A stretch of 64,000 nt of DNA from Thioalkalivibrio sp. ALJ12 (GTDB taxonomy: Bacteria > Pseudomonadota > Gammaproteobacteria > Ectothiorhodospirales > Ectothiorhodospiraceae), in assembly GCF_000378305.1 (NCBI RefSeq), contig NZ_KB899538.1, positions 744,001-808,000 on the forward strand, given 5' to 3'. Below, piece after piece: positions 1 to 11,841 of the stretch. A program made the translations under genes and the position numbers. The notes below the pieces were generated by a model. It did not search any database. It was not told the origin of the DNA and was given only the letters and a program-made list of their open reading frames with translations. Positions within the stretch are counted from its first letter, which is position 1, and every line of letters starts with the position of its first letter.

Positions 1-92
1 GATCGGTACGAACACGCTTTTGACTTGAAACGTGCCAGCAAGGGTGCGTCCCTTCAAGTCCCTTCGTCGAGGTGCGTGAGCGGGCGCGCAGG

Positions 93-110
93 GTTGGGTA
101 GAGGCCGGCC
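93..110. repeat. 18-bp direct repeat, copy 1
   Basis: GTTGGGTAGAGGCCGGCC recurs with one mismatch at 715-732, so the pair brackets the small gene at 229-657. The rest of 1-228 shows no convincing gene. Two copies are too few to identify a repeat family. Confidence 0.45.
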
Positions 111-228
111 CAGCATGGCTGCGCATCCCCCACAGTGGATAGCTGCATAGCTGGCGGGGGCGTCATGGAAATCTCGCAGGCGGTCTCGTACTCTGGCCCG
201 CCATCTGTTCAACCCCGCTGGAGACATC

Positions 229-657
229 GTGGTCAACATCCTGAACCCGTACGCCGACGATCAGCCCGAGCCGAAGCACATCCTCCTGCGTGCTCGCAGT
301 GGCGAGGCGGTTTCGGCCAACTTCACCTTGCAGGATCGGCGGGGCCGGGAGAGCGCGGCGGAATACCTGTTCCATCTCTATTCCACCATCAAGCAGAAGC
401 TCGGCGAGCCGGTCCTGGATACTGCGGCTCCATCACCGGACGACCAGGCCGCCATGCAGCGCCTGATCCTGTACTCGGCCGGCGCACACGACACCATGTT
501 CGGCACCTTTAATGCCTCCAGCACCTCCTCGGAGATGCCGGAGGAGGAGCGCAACGAGTTCGTGGAGATCTTCCTGCTGGCCTGCGCCACGGTCATCGAG
601 GGCCAACGGATCACCGTTGACCTGCAGCGCGGCCTCGTCACCGCAGAGGCGGCCTGA
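229..657 (+). CDS. hypothetical protein, 142 aa
   Basis: I do not recognise this protein. The GTG start is preceded by GGAG at a good distance (CTGGAGACATC). The product is acidic and soluble, with no signal peptide or membrane segment. It has a helical-looking middle (residues ~45-60, EYLFHLYSTIKQKLGE) and a C-terminal part that reads like a compact mixed fold (VIEGQRITVDLQRGLV). Codon use is GC-rich like its neighbours. It stands alone, bracketed by two copies of an 18-bp repeat (93-110 and 715-732). Reality as a gene is likely from the RBS and an amino-acid composition unlike that of antisense shadows; the function is unknown. Confidence 0.55.
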   Translation: MVNILNPYADDQPEPKHILLRARSGEAVSANFTLQDRRGRESAAEYLFHLYSTIKQKLGEPVLDTAAPSPDDQAAMQRLILYSAGAHDTMFGTFNASSTSSEMPEEERNEFVEIFLLACATVIEGQRITVDLQRGLVTAEAA

Positions 658-714
658 GTGCAACGGCCCCGGAATGCCCCCGTGCTGCAAGCAAGGGTTC
701 GAGTGGCGGTCCCG

Positions 715-732
715 GTTGGGTAGAAGCCGGCC
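715..732. repeat. 18-bp direct repeat, copy 2
   Basis: GTTGGGTAGAAGCCGGCC, one mismatch from the copy at 93-110. It lies between the hypothetical gene and the tRNA gene; the rest of 658-832 holds nothing else I can name. Confidence 0.45.
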
Positions 733-832
733 GCGTAGCGGCGCGAAGCCTGTCCTCGCGAGGCCGGAACGGCGTGCGCCGGCAGGCACGCGACTGGAAT
801 AGTCCGACCTGCCCAGCAGGAGCGCAAGCGAG

Positions 833-909
<77 letters not shown>

Positions 910-1015
910 GTAATCGGGGAGGGTACAAACGACTGCGGCGCCATTCTACCCGGAAAGGGAGAGATGGCGCCGCATCGGCAGGGCACAGGCTCCGGCCGTG
1001 CGGCCGGGACGCCGG

Positions 1016-2926
<1,911 letters not shown>

Positions 2927-3141
2927 TACGGTCGTACTCCGAGGTGCCTGGGTCGCTGAATGGGTCGGATCATTCCGGGTCGCAGAAAAATCAATCCTAC
3001 ATTGTAGCAGAAGATTCTTATATTGCCGGGATTCTCCCGCCAAACCCTCTTCCGGGTCGCGGAAATCCCGGTAAGTACTCTGGGGGCGGAGTTTTCAATT
3101 TCAATCGCTTACGGCCTCTGGGCCGCGTGCTACGGGGGAAT

Positions 3142-4926
3142 CTAACCGGGGTTTCTCTTCTGCAGTAGTGCACTAAGACGCGCGAGCTCCTCGCGTTGTT
3201 CCGTAGTGAGCCCGCCGTCTGCGCGAGTGAGTTCACGAATCCGCGTGCGTGCCTGCTGGAGCAGGAGCTGGCGGGCACAGTCCATGGCCACCTGTTGGGT
3301 CACCTTCGGGTCGCCATCGCCAAGTTCCCGGGCGGCCAGGGCCTGCAGGCGGTTGAAGTGGCGATCGTCGCGGAATCTTTCCAGCAGATGGGCGCTGCTA
3401 CAGCCGGGACGCTCTTGCAGGGCTCCCAGCAGCTTGCCCAGCGTTTGCGCGGCGGTGCCGGGGAAGGCCGTGAGGTCGGCCAGTTCGGACTGGGACCACT
3501 CGAGCTCGGGGTGCTGCAGGATGCGCGCAAGCAGCGCCCCCCAAAGGGCGGAGGGTGTCTCCTGCGCCGCGCCCGCCGGCTCGGCGGATGGGGCATCGGG
3601 GATGTCCGCCGGTGCGGAGACGGGGCCCGTCGCGCGGGCGTTCCCGTCTTCGGCCTCGCGCAGTTGCTCGCCCAGCCGCTCCGGGCTCAGGTGGGTCTCC
3701 TGGGCGACACGCTCGACCAACTGGTCGCGGAACAGCGGGTCACGGGTGGTGGAGACCAGTTTCATCGCGGCATGCGCGAAGCGGGTGCGGCCCTCGGCGG
3801 TTTCGGTCGGGTGTTCCTCGCGCAACAGCCGCACAAGCGTCTCGGACAGGGGCAGGGCGCCGGTGAGGCGTTCCTCCCAGTCGGCGAGGCCGTCGCGCAG
3901 CACCAGGCTGTCGGGGTCGTCGCCCTCGGGCAGGAACAGCACGCGCACCTCGCGCAGGCCCTGGATCGCGGGCAGGGCCTCGGCCAGCGAGCGCCAGGCC
4001 GCGCGGCGCCCGGCGGCGTCGCCGTCGAAGCACAGGGTGATGCGCGAGACCTGGCGGAACAGGCTGTCCAGGTGGGCGCGGGTCAGGGCGGTGCCCATGC
4101 AGGCCACCGCGCGGCGAAAGCCGGCGCGCGCCAGCCCGAGCACGTCCATGTAGCCCTCGACCACCACGATGTCATCCAGCCGGGTGCCGGCCTTGCGCGC
4201 CTCGAACAGGCCGTAGATGGTCTGTCCCTTGTGGAAGACCTCGCTCTCCGGGCTGTTCAGGTACTTCGGCTCGCCGTCCTCGATCAGGCGCCCGCCGAAG
4301 CCGGTGATGCGCCCGCGCCGGTCGCGGATCGGAAACATGATGCGCGCGCGGAAGCGCTCGCGGATGCCGCCGTCGTCGCGCCGCGCGGCCAGGCCGGCTT
4401 CCACCAGCTGTTGCGGGGTGAAGCGTGGCTTGAGTGCCTCGATCAGGCCCGAGGGCGGGGCCCAGCCGATCTGGTAGTCGCGGGCGGTGGTGCCGTCGAT
4501 GCCGCGGTTTTTCAGGTATTCGACTGCCTTCGGCGTCTGGCGCAGCTGCTGCACGTAGTAGTCGGCGGCCGCGTTCAGGGCCTCGTACAGCGGCGCGTGG
4601 GCCTCGCGCTTGTCGTCCGCTCCGGCCTCGCGAGGGACCTCCAGTCCGGCCTGCTCGGCCAGTTGCTCGACCGCCTCGGGGAAGCTCAGATTCTCGTACT
4701 CCATCAGGAAGCTGATGGCCGTGCCGTGCGCCCCGCAGCCGAAGCAGTGGTAGAACTGCTTTTGCGGAGAGACGTAGAACGACGGCGTCTTCTCGCCGTG
4801 GAACGGGCAGCAGGCGGCGAACTCGCGCCCGGCCTTCTTCAGGCTCACGCGGCGCTGGATCACCTCGACGATATCGCTACGTTCGAGCAACTCGTCGATG
4901 AATGCCTGGGGGATGAGACCTGCCAT
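3142..4926 (-). CDS. dnaG: DNA primase DnaG, 594 aa
   Basis: Makes RNA primers for the replication fork in partnership with DnaB. An N-terminal CHC2 zinc-binding module is visible with ligands C40, H43, C61 and C64 (CCPFHGEK...YHCFGCGAHG). The RNAP-like basic region follows, then a TOPRIM domain with EGYMDVLGLARAG (~255-270) and CFDGDAAGRRA (~310), which carry the metal-binding Glu and Asp residues. The C-terminal region (~430-590) should be the DnaB-interacting domain. Length is normal. It is followed by rpoD after about 215 bp and may share its transcript. Normally it is the third gene after rpsU and yqeY; here its 5' side is a repeat-filled spacer, which I interpret as an inversion breakpoint. 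Confidence 0.97.
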   Translation of the reverse strand: MAGLIPQAFIDELLERSDIVEVIQRRVSLKKAGREFAACCPFHGEKTPSFYVSPQKQFYHCFGCGAHGTAISFLMEYENLSFPEAVEQLAEQAGLEVPREAGADDKREAHAPLYEALNAAADYYVQQLRQTPKAVEYLKNRGIDGTTARDYQIGWAPPSGLIEALKPRFTPQQLVEAGLAARRDDGGIRERFRARIMFPIRDRRGRITGFGGRLIEDGEPKYLNSPESEVFHKGQTIYGLFEARKAGTRLDDIVVVEGYMDVLGLARAGFRRAVACMGTALTRAHLDSLFRQVSRITLCFDGDAAGRRAAWRSLAEALPAIQGLREVRVLFLPEGDDPDSLVLRDGLADWEERLTGALPLSETLVRLLREEHPTETAEGRTRFAHAAMKLVSTTRDPLFRDQLVERVAQETHLSPERLGEQLREAEDGNARATGPVSAPADIPDAPSAEPAGAAQETPSALWGALLARILQHPELEWSQSELADLTAFPGTAAQTLGKLLGALQERPGCSSAHLLERFRDDRHFNRLQALAARELGDGDPKVTQQVAMDCARQLLLQQARTRIRELTRADGGLTTEQREELARLSALLQKRNPG

Positions 4927-5360
4927 GGTTTCGCCGGCTATTCCTCGGGGGTGTGCTCGTCGTCAGGTTCGCATGATAGCCCAGGGTCGGGGCGCAACAC
5001 GTCATTGCGGGACGCCGCAGCCGATGCGGCGAGCCCCGGTGGTCTCCGGGGCGGACGCCGGGGTTGCCCGTGGAGATCGCCACGTCGCTTCGCTCCTCGC
5101 GATGACGCTACTTTCTACCTCCCCGTCCTTGCGAGGAGCCGGGGGCGGCGAAGCAATCGCTATCCGTCAGCCTCCGGTCGCGGGATGGTGTCCGGGTGCT
5201 GCCAGGTCATTGCGAGCGCAGCGAAGCAATCTCCAGGAACTGCCACCAGAACACCGCATCAAGCGATTGCTTCGCTGCGCTCGCAATGACGGGTTTTGGG
5301 GCACTGCAAACAAAACGGGCCCCGTCAGGGGCCCGTTTGAACGTTCCGCCGGGTGGCGGG
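4927..5360. repeat. spacer with REP-like palindromic repeats between dnaG and gltB
   Basis: 434 bp without a gene. It contains three degenerate units of the widespread GTCATTGCGAG.../...GAAGCAATC palindromic family. A near-perfect 26-bp inverted pair lies at 5206-5231 and 5265-5290, separated by 33 bp. A looser pair spans 5001-5106 (GTCATTGCG ... CTCGCGATGAC), and a further unit sits at 5125-5160. The gltB terminator follows at 5313-5338. These genes converge in neither direction: dnaG reads away on the minus strand and gltB ends here. The spacer is the inferred left breakpoint of the inversion described in the findings. A weak -10 (TATCAT on the minus strand near 4976) might serve dnaG; its -35 is poor. 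Confidence 0.75.
5313..5338 (-). terminator. rho-independent terminator of gltB
   Basis: Perfect 11-bp stem AAACGGGCCCC / GGGGCCCGTTT with the tetraloop GTCA, about 22 bp past the gltB stop. On the minus strand the stem is followed by TTTTGTTTGC, so it acts as a terminator for minus-strand transcription. Confidence 0.85.
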
Positions 5361-8300
5361 TCAGGCGGCCTGGCGCAGGTTGGCCAGCAGGCCCCGGAGT
5401 TCGGAGGCCTTGGGCTTCACCAGCCAGAACGAGCCCTGGTAGTGGTCGAACTGCTCGAGGATTTCGCGGCCCCAGGCGCTGTCGGTCTCGTGCACGAATT
5501 CCGTGATGAGCTCCTCCAGGTAGTTGCGGTGGGCCTCCATGTCCTCGGTGTCGAGGCGGTGCAGGTCGATCAGCTCGTTGTTGATGCGGTCCGGGAAGTC
5601 GTTCTCCCGGTCCAGCACGAACGCGAAGCCGCCGGTCATGCCCGCGCCGAAGTTGATGCCGGTGTTGCCCAGCACCACCATCACGCCGCCGGTCATGTAC
5701 TCGCAGCCGTGGTCGCCGATGCCTTCCACCACGGCGATCGCGCCGGAGTTGCGCACTCCGAAGCGTTCGCCGCACTGGCCGGCCGCGAACAGCTTGCCGC
5801 CGGTTGCGCCATACAGGCAGGTATTGCCCATGATGGTGGTGTCCTGGCTGGCGAAGCCCGAGCCTTCCGGCGGACGGATCACCAGCTTGCCGCCGGTCAT
5901 GCCCTTGCCGACGTAGTCGTTGGCATCGCCTTCCAGGTACAGGTGCAGGCCGCCGGCGTTCCAGACGCCGAAGCTCTGCCCGGCCGTGCCTTTCATGCGC
6001 ACGGTGATCGGGGCATCGGACATGCCCTGGTTGCCGTGGCGCTTGGCGATCTCGCCGGACAGGCGCGCGCCGATCGAGCGGTCGGTGTTGGCAACGTCGA
6101 AGCGGTATTCGCCACCGGCCTTGTTCTCGATGGCCTCGAGCATCTCGGCGACCATCTTCTCGGCCAGCTCGCCCTTGTCGAACGGCTCGTTCTTCGGCTC
6201 CTTGCAGAAGCGCGGCTTGTCGTCGAGGTCGCCGCTGGCCAGCAGGCCGTTCAGGTCCAGGTGCTGCTGCTTCGGCGTCTCGCCCGGCAGGATCTCCAGC
6301 AGATCGGTACGGCCGATCAGATCCGTCAGGCTGCGCACGCCCAGCTTCGCCATCCACTCGCGGGTCTCGCGGGCGACGAACTGGAAGTAGTGCATGACCA
6401 TCTCGGGCAGGCCGATGAAGTGGTTCATGCGCAGCACCTTGTCCTGCGTAGCGACACCCGTTGCGCAGTTGTTCAGGTGACAGATCCTCAGGTACTTGCA
6501 GCCGAGCGCGACCATCGGGCCGGTGCCGAAGCCGAAGCTCTCGGCACCCAGGATCGCCGCCTTGATTACGTCGAGGCCGGTCTTCAGGCCGCCATCGGTC
6601 TGCAGGCGCACCTTGTCGCGGAGATCGTTGCCGCGCAGGGTCGCGTGGGTCTCGGTCAGGCCCAGCTCCCACGGGGTGCCGGCGTACTTCACCGAGGTCA
6701 GCGGGCTGGCGCCGGTGCCGCCGTCGTAACCGGAGATGGTGATCAGGTCGGCGTAGGCCTTGGCCACGCCGGCCGCGATGGTGCCGACACCGGCCTCGGA
6801 GACCAGCTTCACCGAGACCAGCGCATCCGGGTTGACCTGCTTGAGGTCGAAGATCAGCTGCGCCAGGTCCTCGATGGAGTAGATGTCGTGGTGCGGCGGC
6901 GGCGAGATCAGGGCCACGCCCGGATTCGAGTAGCGCAGCTCCGCAATCATCTTGTTGACCTTGTGGCCCGGCAGCTGACCGCCCTCGCCGGGCTTCGCGC
7001 CCTGGGCGACCTTGATCTGCAGCACCTCGGCGTTGACCAGGTAGTGCGGGGTCACGCCGAAGCGGCCGGAGGCCACCTGCTTGATCTTGGACATGCGCTC
7101 GGTGCCGTAGCGGGAAACGGCCTCGCCGCCTTCGCCGGAGTTGGAGCGCCCGCCCAGGCGGTTCATTGCGGTGGCCAGGGCCTCGTGGGCCTCCGGCGAC
7201 AGCGCGCCCAGGCTCATGCCGGCGGAGTCGAAGCGCGGCAGGATCTCGGCCTCGGACTCGACCTCGTCCAGCGCGATCGGCTCGATGTCGTCGCGGACCT
7301 TCAGCAGGTCGCGCAGCACGGTCACCGGGCGCTCGTTCACCAGATCCGCATATTCCTTGTATACGCCGTAGTCGCCGGACTGCACGGCGCGGTGCAGGGT
7401 CTGGATCACGTCCGGGTTGTAGGCGTGGTACTCACCACCGTGGACGTACTTCAGCAGGCCGCCCTGGCCGGCGCTCTTGCGCGGGTTCCAGGCGCGTTTG
7501 GACAGCGTCTCCAGGTCCGCCTCGATATCGGCGAAGCGGGTGCCCTTGATACGGCTGGTGGTGCCGGTGAAGCAGGTGTCCACGACCTCGTCGGCCAGGC
7601 CGACGATCTCGAACAGCTGCGCGCCGCGGTAGCTGGCGATGGTGGAGATGCCCATCTTCGACAGGATCTTGAACAGGCCCTTGTTGATGCCCTTGCGGTA
7701 GTTCTGCGCCAGGGTCAGCGGGTCCGCGTTCGGGATCTCGCCGGACTCGCACATGCCGTGCAGCGCGGAGTAGGCCAGGTACGGGTAGATCGCGGTGGCG
7801 CCATAGCCGAGCAGGACCGCGAAGTGGTGTGGGTCGCGCACGGTGGCGGTCTCGGCGACGATGTTGGCGTCGGTGCGCAGCTTGGCGCGGATCAGGGCGT
7901 GATGCACCGCGCCCACGGCCAGCGCGGCCGGGATCGGGCGGCGTTCCGGGTCGATGCCGCGGTCCGACAGCACCAGCACCACGGCACCGCCGCGCACGGC
8001 CTCCACCGCGTTTGCGGTCAGGGCCTTCACGGCGTCTTCCAGGGAGTCGGCATGGACGTCGTAGTTCAGGTCCATGCGCTCGACGCGGAAGGCGTCTTCG
8101 GTCTGGTTGCACAATTCGCGGAACTTGGCCTCGGACAGCACCGGGGAGTCGGATACCAGGCGGTGGGCGTGGTCCGGGGTCTCCTCGAACAGGTTCTGCT
8201 CGCGGCCGAAGCAGGTCTCCAGCGACATCACGATGCTCTCGCGCAGCGGGTCGATCGCCGGGTTGGTGACCTGGGCGAACTGCTGGCGGAAGTAGTCGAA

Positions 8301-9824
8301 CAGCGAGCGGGTGTGGCTGGAGAGCACGGCGAACGGGGTGTCGTCACCCATCGAGCCCACGGCCTCCTGGCCGGCCTCGGCCAGCACGCGCAGGATCTGG
8401 TCGCGCTCCTCGAAGGTCACGTCGAACAGCTTTTCGTAGGTGTCCAGGCGCTCGGCCGGCATCGGCTCGCCGGAGAACAGCTGGTTGTCGTCCAGCTGGC
8501 TCTTCAGGTGCTTCACGTGGGCGCGCAGCCACTGGCGGTAGGGCTGGCGCGTACGGTTGATGCGGTCGACGTCCTCGGGCTGCAGCAGCTCGCCGGACTC
8601 GGTATCCACCGCCAGCATCTGCCCGGGCTTCAGGCGGCCCTTGGCGACCACGTCCTCCGGGGCGTAGTCGTACACGCCGATCTCGGAGGCCAGGGTGATG
8701 TGGCGGTCCTTCGTGATCACGTAGCGCGCCGGGCGCAGGCCGTTGCGGTCCAGGGTGCAGGCGGCGTAGCGGCCGTCGGTCAGCACGATCCCGGCCGGGC
8801 CGTCCCAGGGCTCCATGTGCATGGAGTTGTATTCGTAGAAGGCGCGCAGGTCGGAGTCCATGTGCGCGACGTTCTGCCACGCCGGCGGGACCAGCAGGCG
8901 CATGGCGCGGAACAGGTCCATGCCGCCGGCCAGCAGGACCTCGAGCATGTTGTCCAGGCTCTGCGAGTCGGAGCCTTCCAGGTTGACCAGCGGCTCCAGC
9001 TCGGCCAGTTCCGGCAGGTTCTCGGTGGCGAACTTGTGCTGGCGCGCAACCGCCCAGTTGCGGTTGCCCTGCACGGTGTTGATCTCCCCGTTGTGGGCGA
9101 GGAAACGGAACGGCTGCGCCAGGCCCCACTGCGGGAAGGTGTTGGTGGAGAAGCGCTGGTGGAACACGCAGATCGCGGTCTCCAGCTCCGGGCGCTGCAG
9201 ATCGCGGTAGAACACCGGCAGGTTCTCCGGCATCACCAGACCCTTGTAGGACACCACGCGCGCGGACAGGCTCGGCACGTAGAACACCGGGTCGTCGCCC
9301 ATCGCGATCTCGGCGCGGCGGCGCACCACGAACAGCGCGCGCTCGAAGGCGTCGCCGTCCATGTCCGCCGGGGCGTTGATGAACACCTGCAGGATGTGCG
9401 GCTGGCTCTTCAGGGCCTCGGCGCCACAGGCGTCTTCCGGGTTGATCGGGACCTCGCGCCAGCCGGCAAGCTTCAGCGGGCCGTGCTCGATCGCGCCCTC
9501 CACGGCGGCGCGCGTCTCGGCGATCTTGTCCGGGTTGATGAACACAATACCGGCGGCGAAGCGCTCGGCCAGTTCGATGTTCGACTCCGAGGCCAGGGTG
9601 CGCAGGAAGGCCTCGGGGGTCTTCATCAGCAGCCCGCAACCGTCGCCGGTCTTGCCGTCCGCGGCGATCGCTCCGCGGTGGGTCATCCGTTCCAGGGCCT
9701 TGATCGCGGTGTCCACCACCCAGTGGCTGGCTACGCCGTCCATGTGCGCAATCAGGCCGAAGCCGCAGTTGTCGCGCTCGAATTCGGGGCGGTAGAGGGT
9801 GCCGTTCAGTTGGTTCTGTCGCAT
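5361..9824 (-). CDS. gltB: glutamate synthase (NADPH) large subunit GltB, 1487 aa
   Basis: Large subunit of GOGAT: transfers the glutamine amide to 2-oxoglutarate to give glutamate. The start [20 protein letters not shown] places the nucleophile at Cys20 after a short propeptide typical of the family; GGAG lies upstream, and the further upstream extension of the frame is rejected. In order: class-II glutaminase domain (~20-420), central domain, FMN-binding synthase barrel with the 3Fe-4S cysteines ([16 protein letters not shown], ~1130-1150), and the C-terminal GXGXG beta-helix domain. Length is normal. It is downstream of the damX-like gene. Its partner gltD, normally the next gene, is about 5.3 kb away on the opposite strand. 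Confidence 0.98.
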   Translation of the reverse strand: MRQNQLNGTLYRPEFERDNCGFGLIAHMDGVASHWVVDTAIKALERMTHRGAIAADGKTGDGCGLLMKTPEAFLRTLASESNIELAERFAAGIVFINPDKIAETRAAVEGAIEHGPLKLAGWREVPINPEDACGAEALKSQPHILQVFINAPADMDGDAFERALFVVRRRAEIAMGDDPVFYVPSLSARVVSYKGLVMPENLPVFYRDLQRPELETAICVFHQRFSTNTFPQWGLAQPFRFLAHNGEINTVQGNRNWAVARQHKFATENLPELAELEPLVNLEGSDSQSLDNMLEVLLAGGMDLFRAMRLLVPPAWQNVAHMDSDLRAFYEYNSMHMEPWDGPAGIVLTDGRYAACTLDRNGLRPARYVITKDRHITLASEIGVYDYAPEDVVAKGRLKPGQMLAVDTESGELLQPEDVDRINRTRQPYRQWLRAHVKHLKSQLDDNQLFSGEPMPAERLDTYEKLFDVTFEERDQILRVLAEAGQEAVGSMGDDTPFAVLSSHTRSLFDYFRQQFAQVTNPAIDPLRESIVMSLETCFGREQNLFEETPDHAHRLVSDSPVLSEAKFRELCNQTEDAFRVERMDLNYDVHADSLEDAVKALTANAVEAVRGGAVVLVLSDRGIDPERRPIPAALAVGAVHHALIRAKLRTDANIVAETATVRDPHHFAVLLGYGATAIYPYLAYSALHGMCESGEIPNADPLTLAQNYRKGINKGLFKILSKMGISTIASYRGAQLFEIVGLADEVVDTCFTGTTSRIKGTRFADIEADLETLSKRAWNPRKSAGQGGLLKYVHGGEYHAYNPDVIQTLHRAVQSGDYGVYKEYADLVNERPVTVLRDLLKVRDDIEPIALDEVESEAEILPRFDSAGMSLGALSPEAHEALATAMNRLGGRSNSGEGGEAVSRYGTERMSKIKQVASGRFGVTPHYLVNAEVLQIKVAQGAKPGEGGQLPGHKVNKMIAELRYSNPGVALISPPPHHDIYSIEDLAQLIFDLKQVNPDALVSVKLVSEAGVGTIAAGVAKAYADLITISGYDGGTGASPLTSVKYAGTPWELGLTETHATLRGNDLRDKVRLQTDGGLKTGLDVIKAAILGAESFGFGTGPMVALGCKYLRICHLNNCATGVATQDKVLRMNHFIGLPEMVMHYFQFVARETREWMAKLGVRSLTDLIGRTDLLEILPGETPKQQHLDLNGLLASGDLDDKPRFCKEPKNEPFDKGELAEKMVAEMLEAIENKAGGEYRFDVANTDRSIGARLSGEIAKRHGNQGMSDAPITVRMKGTAGQSFGVWNAGGLHLYLEGDANDYVGKGMTGGKLVIRPPEGSGFASQDTTIMGNTCLYGATGGKLFAAGQCGERFGVRNSGAIAVVEGIGDHGCEYMTGGVMVVLGNTGINFGAGMTGGFAFVLDRENDFPDRINNELIDLHRLDTEDMEAHRNYLEELITEFVHETDSAWGREILEQFDHYQGSFWLVKPKASELRGLLANLRQAA

Positions 9825-9895
9825 CGGTGAACTCCGGTCACGGCGCGCGAAAGGCGGGCCGTCGGGCTGGAAAAGAACACGAAAAAAGGCGCAGG

Positions 9896-9925
9896 AATAT
9901 AGCCGAACCGTCATTCTCCCGGCAA
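9896..9925 (-). promoter_or_regulatory. candidate sigma-70 promoter of gltB
   Basis: On the minus strand TTGCCG (9920-9925) and TATATT (9896-9901) are separated by 18 bp, ending about 70 bp before the gltB ATG, inside the 161-bp gap after the damX-like gene. The -10 is good and the -35 is moderate. Predicted from sequence only. Confidence 0.4.
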
Positions 9926-9985
9926 ACCGGGGCCGGTCAAGTAGGCACGGGGAGGTGCGGGTTGGCGGGTGCCGAGGCGGCGAGT

Positions 9986-11830
9986 CTACTCGCGTGCCAC
10001 GCCTTGTACGGAGCCGATGGAGCGGATCCACGGGCCTTCGTTGCGTACCGCCTCGGGCAGGTCGGACGCCGCGCCTTCGGCGGCCTCGCGACTGGTAAAC
10101 GATCCAGCCAGCACGACCACAAAGTCGCGATTGTTCACTCGCGTGGGGATGTAGCGGATGCCGCCAAGGTTGTGGCGATCGGCATAGCCACGGGCAGTGG
10201 ACATGTCCGGAGCCGCAATCAACTGGATGGTGAACGCATCGGAGGACTGGTTGCCGAGCCACTCCAGATCGCCGCGCAGGCGCTCGCCGTCACCATCCTC
10301 GTCGGCCAGGGCCTCGGTCGTCGTCTCCGGTTCCGGTTCCGGTTCCGGTTCTGGCTCCGGTTCTGGCTCCGGTTCTGGCTCCGGTTCTGGCTCCGGTTCC
10401 GGTTCCGGGGCTGTTTCGGGTTCCGGCTCGGGTTCCGGTTCCGGAGCGGGTTCTGGCTCGGGCTGTGGCTCAGGTTCAGCGGCGGGTTCGGCCTCGATGC
10501 CGGCAATCGGATCGCCGCTCGGGCGTTCCTGGCCGGGCAGGGGTTCGATTCCCGGGCTGGTCAGCGTGTCGTCCGCATGCTCCAGCGGGTCGGGCGCGAC
10601 CAGGTCGTCCTGCTCGGGGGATGCCGGGGGGCGGGTTTCGGGCAGCGGGAGTTCGACGACCTCCTGTTCCGCCTCGGTTTCGCCACCGTCCATCAACTGC
10701 AGAGCGACGGGTGCGGCGATACCGATCGCGACCGTGGCGGCAACCGCTGGCACGAACCAGCGCTGATTCCAGAAGGGCGCGGTGCGCTTTTCCTCCGGGG
10801 GTTCGTCGAGTTCGTGGTCGGGCTCCGGCGGCCAGTCCGGTTCGTCATCGGCATCCGAGTGCGCGAGGGCCTCGGCGGCCGGAGTGAATTCGTCCTCTTC
10901 GCGCTGGGCACGAAGCACGGGCTCGGCGTCGGTTTCGCGGTCGAGGCCGGCGTCGGAGTCGATGGTGACGCCGGCGGCCTCGGGTGTCGTGGGTGACGGC
11001 TCCTCTTCGCGCTCGGCCTCGTCACCCAGCGCGATGCCGGGCGCTGTGGTGCCGGTCGCGCTGGCGGCATGGCGTTCGCTGCGGCAGTGGCGCTCCAGGA
11101 CCTGGTTGGCCTCGCGGTTCAGGTTGCCCGGCAGCCCCTGGCTGGTGGTCTGCAGATGATGGATCGTGTCCTGGTCGAGCAGGCGCTCCGGGTCGTCGAG
11201 CCCCGCCGCTTGCAGTCGGTGGCGCAGATAGGCGGCCGTTTGCTCGAGGTTGAAGGCGCGCAGGTTGACGCGCGTGACCTGGTCCTCGTCGGAGGGGTCC
11301 GGGAGGTACAGGCGGCGGCGGAGCAGGCCGCCGGAGCCCACCAGCACGATGCGCGGGGCGCGGCCCTGGGACTCGAGCACCTCGCTGCGCATGCGCATCA
11401 GGTTGTTCACGATGTCGGTGCCGACCAGGTGGGCGTCGTCCATCGCGATCACCGGGTCGCGGCCGACGGCGACGCGTTCGGCCAGCAGTTCGGTCAGGGG
11501 GCGATCCGGGTCATCGGCGTTGTGCGAGCGCAGGTAGTTGCGAATGGTGTTGTCCACCGATTCGAACTGGGTGTTGATGCGGGCGCGAAAGGCGATCAGC
11601 TCGAAGGGCTCGGGCAGCATGGCCAGCAGGCGCATCAACTGCAGGCTGCGCCCGGAGCCGTTCTCGCCGGTCATGATCACGATGGCGCCCGGCGCATCGA
11701 GGGCGGCGCGCGCCGACTCCAGCAGCCCGTCCAGCAACGGGTCGCTGTAGATGAAGTGTTCATCCGGGGTCTCGTCGAACGGCGCCGTGTGCAGGCCGAG
11801 CTGTTTCAGGCATTGGTCGGAGAGCGCCAT
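9986..11830 (-). CDS. damX: DamX-like AAA ATPase with C-terminal SPOR domain, 614 aa
   Basis: Cell-envelope protein likely acting at the division septum. An ExeA-type AAA ATPase fills the N-terminus, with Walker A GENGSGRS at 55-62 and Walker [10 protein letters not shown] near 127-135. An acidic linker and a single membrane segment ([21 protein letters not shown], ~365) follow. A periplasmic Glu-Pro repeat tract (encoded at about 10320-10480) leads to a SPOR domain (~530-600), which in this family binds denuded septal peptidoglycan. The order aroB...damX...gltB is the conserved gammaproteobacterial one, except that dgt intervenes. The EP tract is encoded by tandem GGTTCC/GGCTCC-type units and may vary in length. 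Confidence 0.85.
   Translation of the reverse strand: MALSDQCLKQLGLHTAPFDETPDEHFIYSDPLLDGLLESARAALDAPGAIVIMTGENGSGRSLQLMRLLAMLPEPFELIAFRARINTQFESVDNTIRNYLRSHNADDPDRPLTELLAERVAVGRDPVIAMDDAHLVGTDIVNNLMRMRSEVLESQGRAPRIVLVGSGGLLRRRLYLPDPSDEDQVTRVNLRAFNLEQTAAYLRHRLQAAGLDDPERLLDQDTIHHLQTTSQGLPGNLNREANQVLERHCRSERHAASATGTTAPGIALGDEAEREEEPSPTTPEAAGVTIDSDAGLDRETDAEPVLRAQREEDEFTPAAEALAHSDADDEPDWPPEPDHELDEPPEEKRTAPFWNQRWFVPAVAATVAIGIAAPVALQLMDGGETEAEQEVVELPLPETRPPASPEQDDLVAPDPLEHADDTLTSPGIEPLPGQERPSGDPIAGIEAEPAAEPEPQPEPEPAPEPEPEPEPETAPEPEPEPEPEPEPEPEPEPEPEPEPEPETTTEALADEDGDGERLRGDLEWLGNQSSDAFTIQLIAAPDMSTARGYADRHNLGGIRYIPTRVNNRDFVVVLAGSFTSREAAEGAASDLPEAVRNEGPWIRSIGSVQGVARE
10325..10480. repeat. tandem hexanucleotide-like tract encoding Glu-Pro repeats
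   Basis: Runs of GGTTCC, GGCTCC and GGTTCT units (plus strand) encode alternating Pro-Glu dipeptides in the damX-like gene. Unit phase is kept in multiples of 3, so copy-number change would stay in frame. Boundaries are approximate. Confidence 0.7.
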
Positions 11831-11841
11831 GGGTCTCAGTC

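Noticed and set aside
3196-5289. 697-aa open frame opposite dnaG
   Set aside because: Shadow of dnaG and the repeat spacer; composition and lack of motifs rule out a gene.
4990-5295. possible CRISPR array
   Set aside because: Repeats are palindromic, unequal in spacing and in both orientations; no cas genes are near.
5196-9830. 1544-aa open frame on the plus strand opposite gltB
   Set aside because: It runs antisense to an unmistakable gltB. Its translation is Gln/His/Ala/Val-rich with no domain, as expected from GC-rich codon shadows.
10325-10480. possible CRISPR or satellite array outside a gene
   Set aside because: It lies in frame inside the damX-like gene and encodes Glu-Pro repeats.
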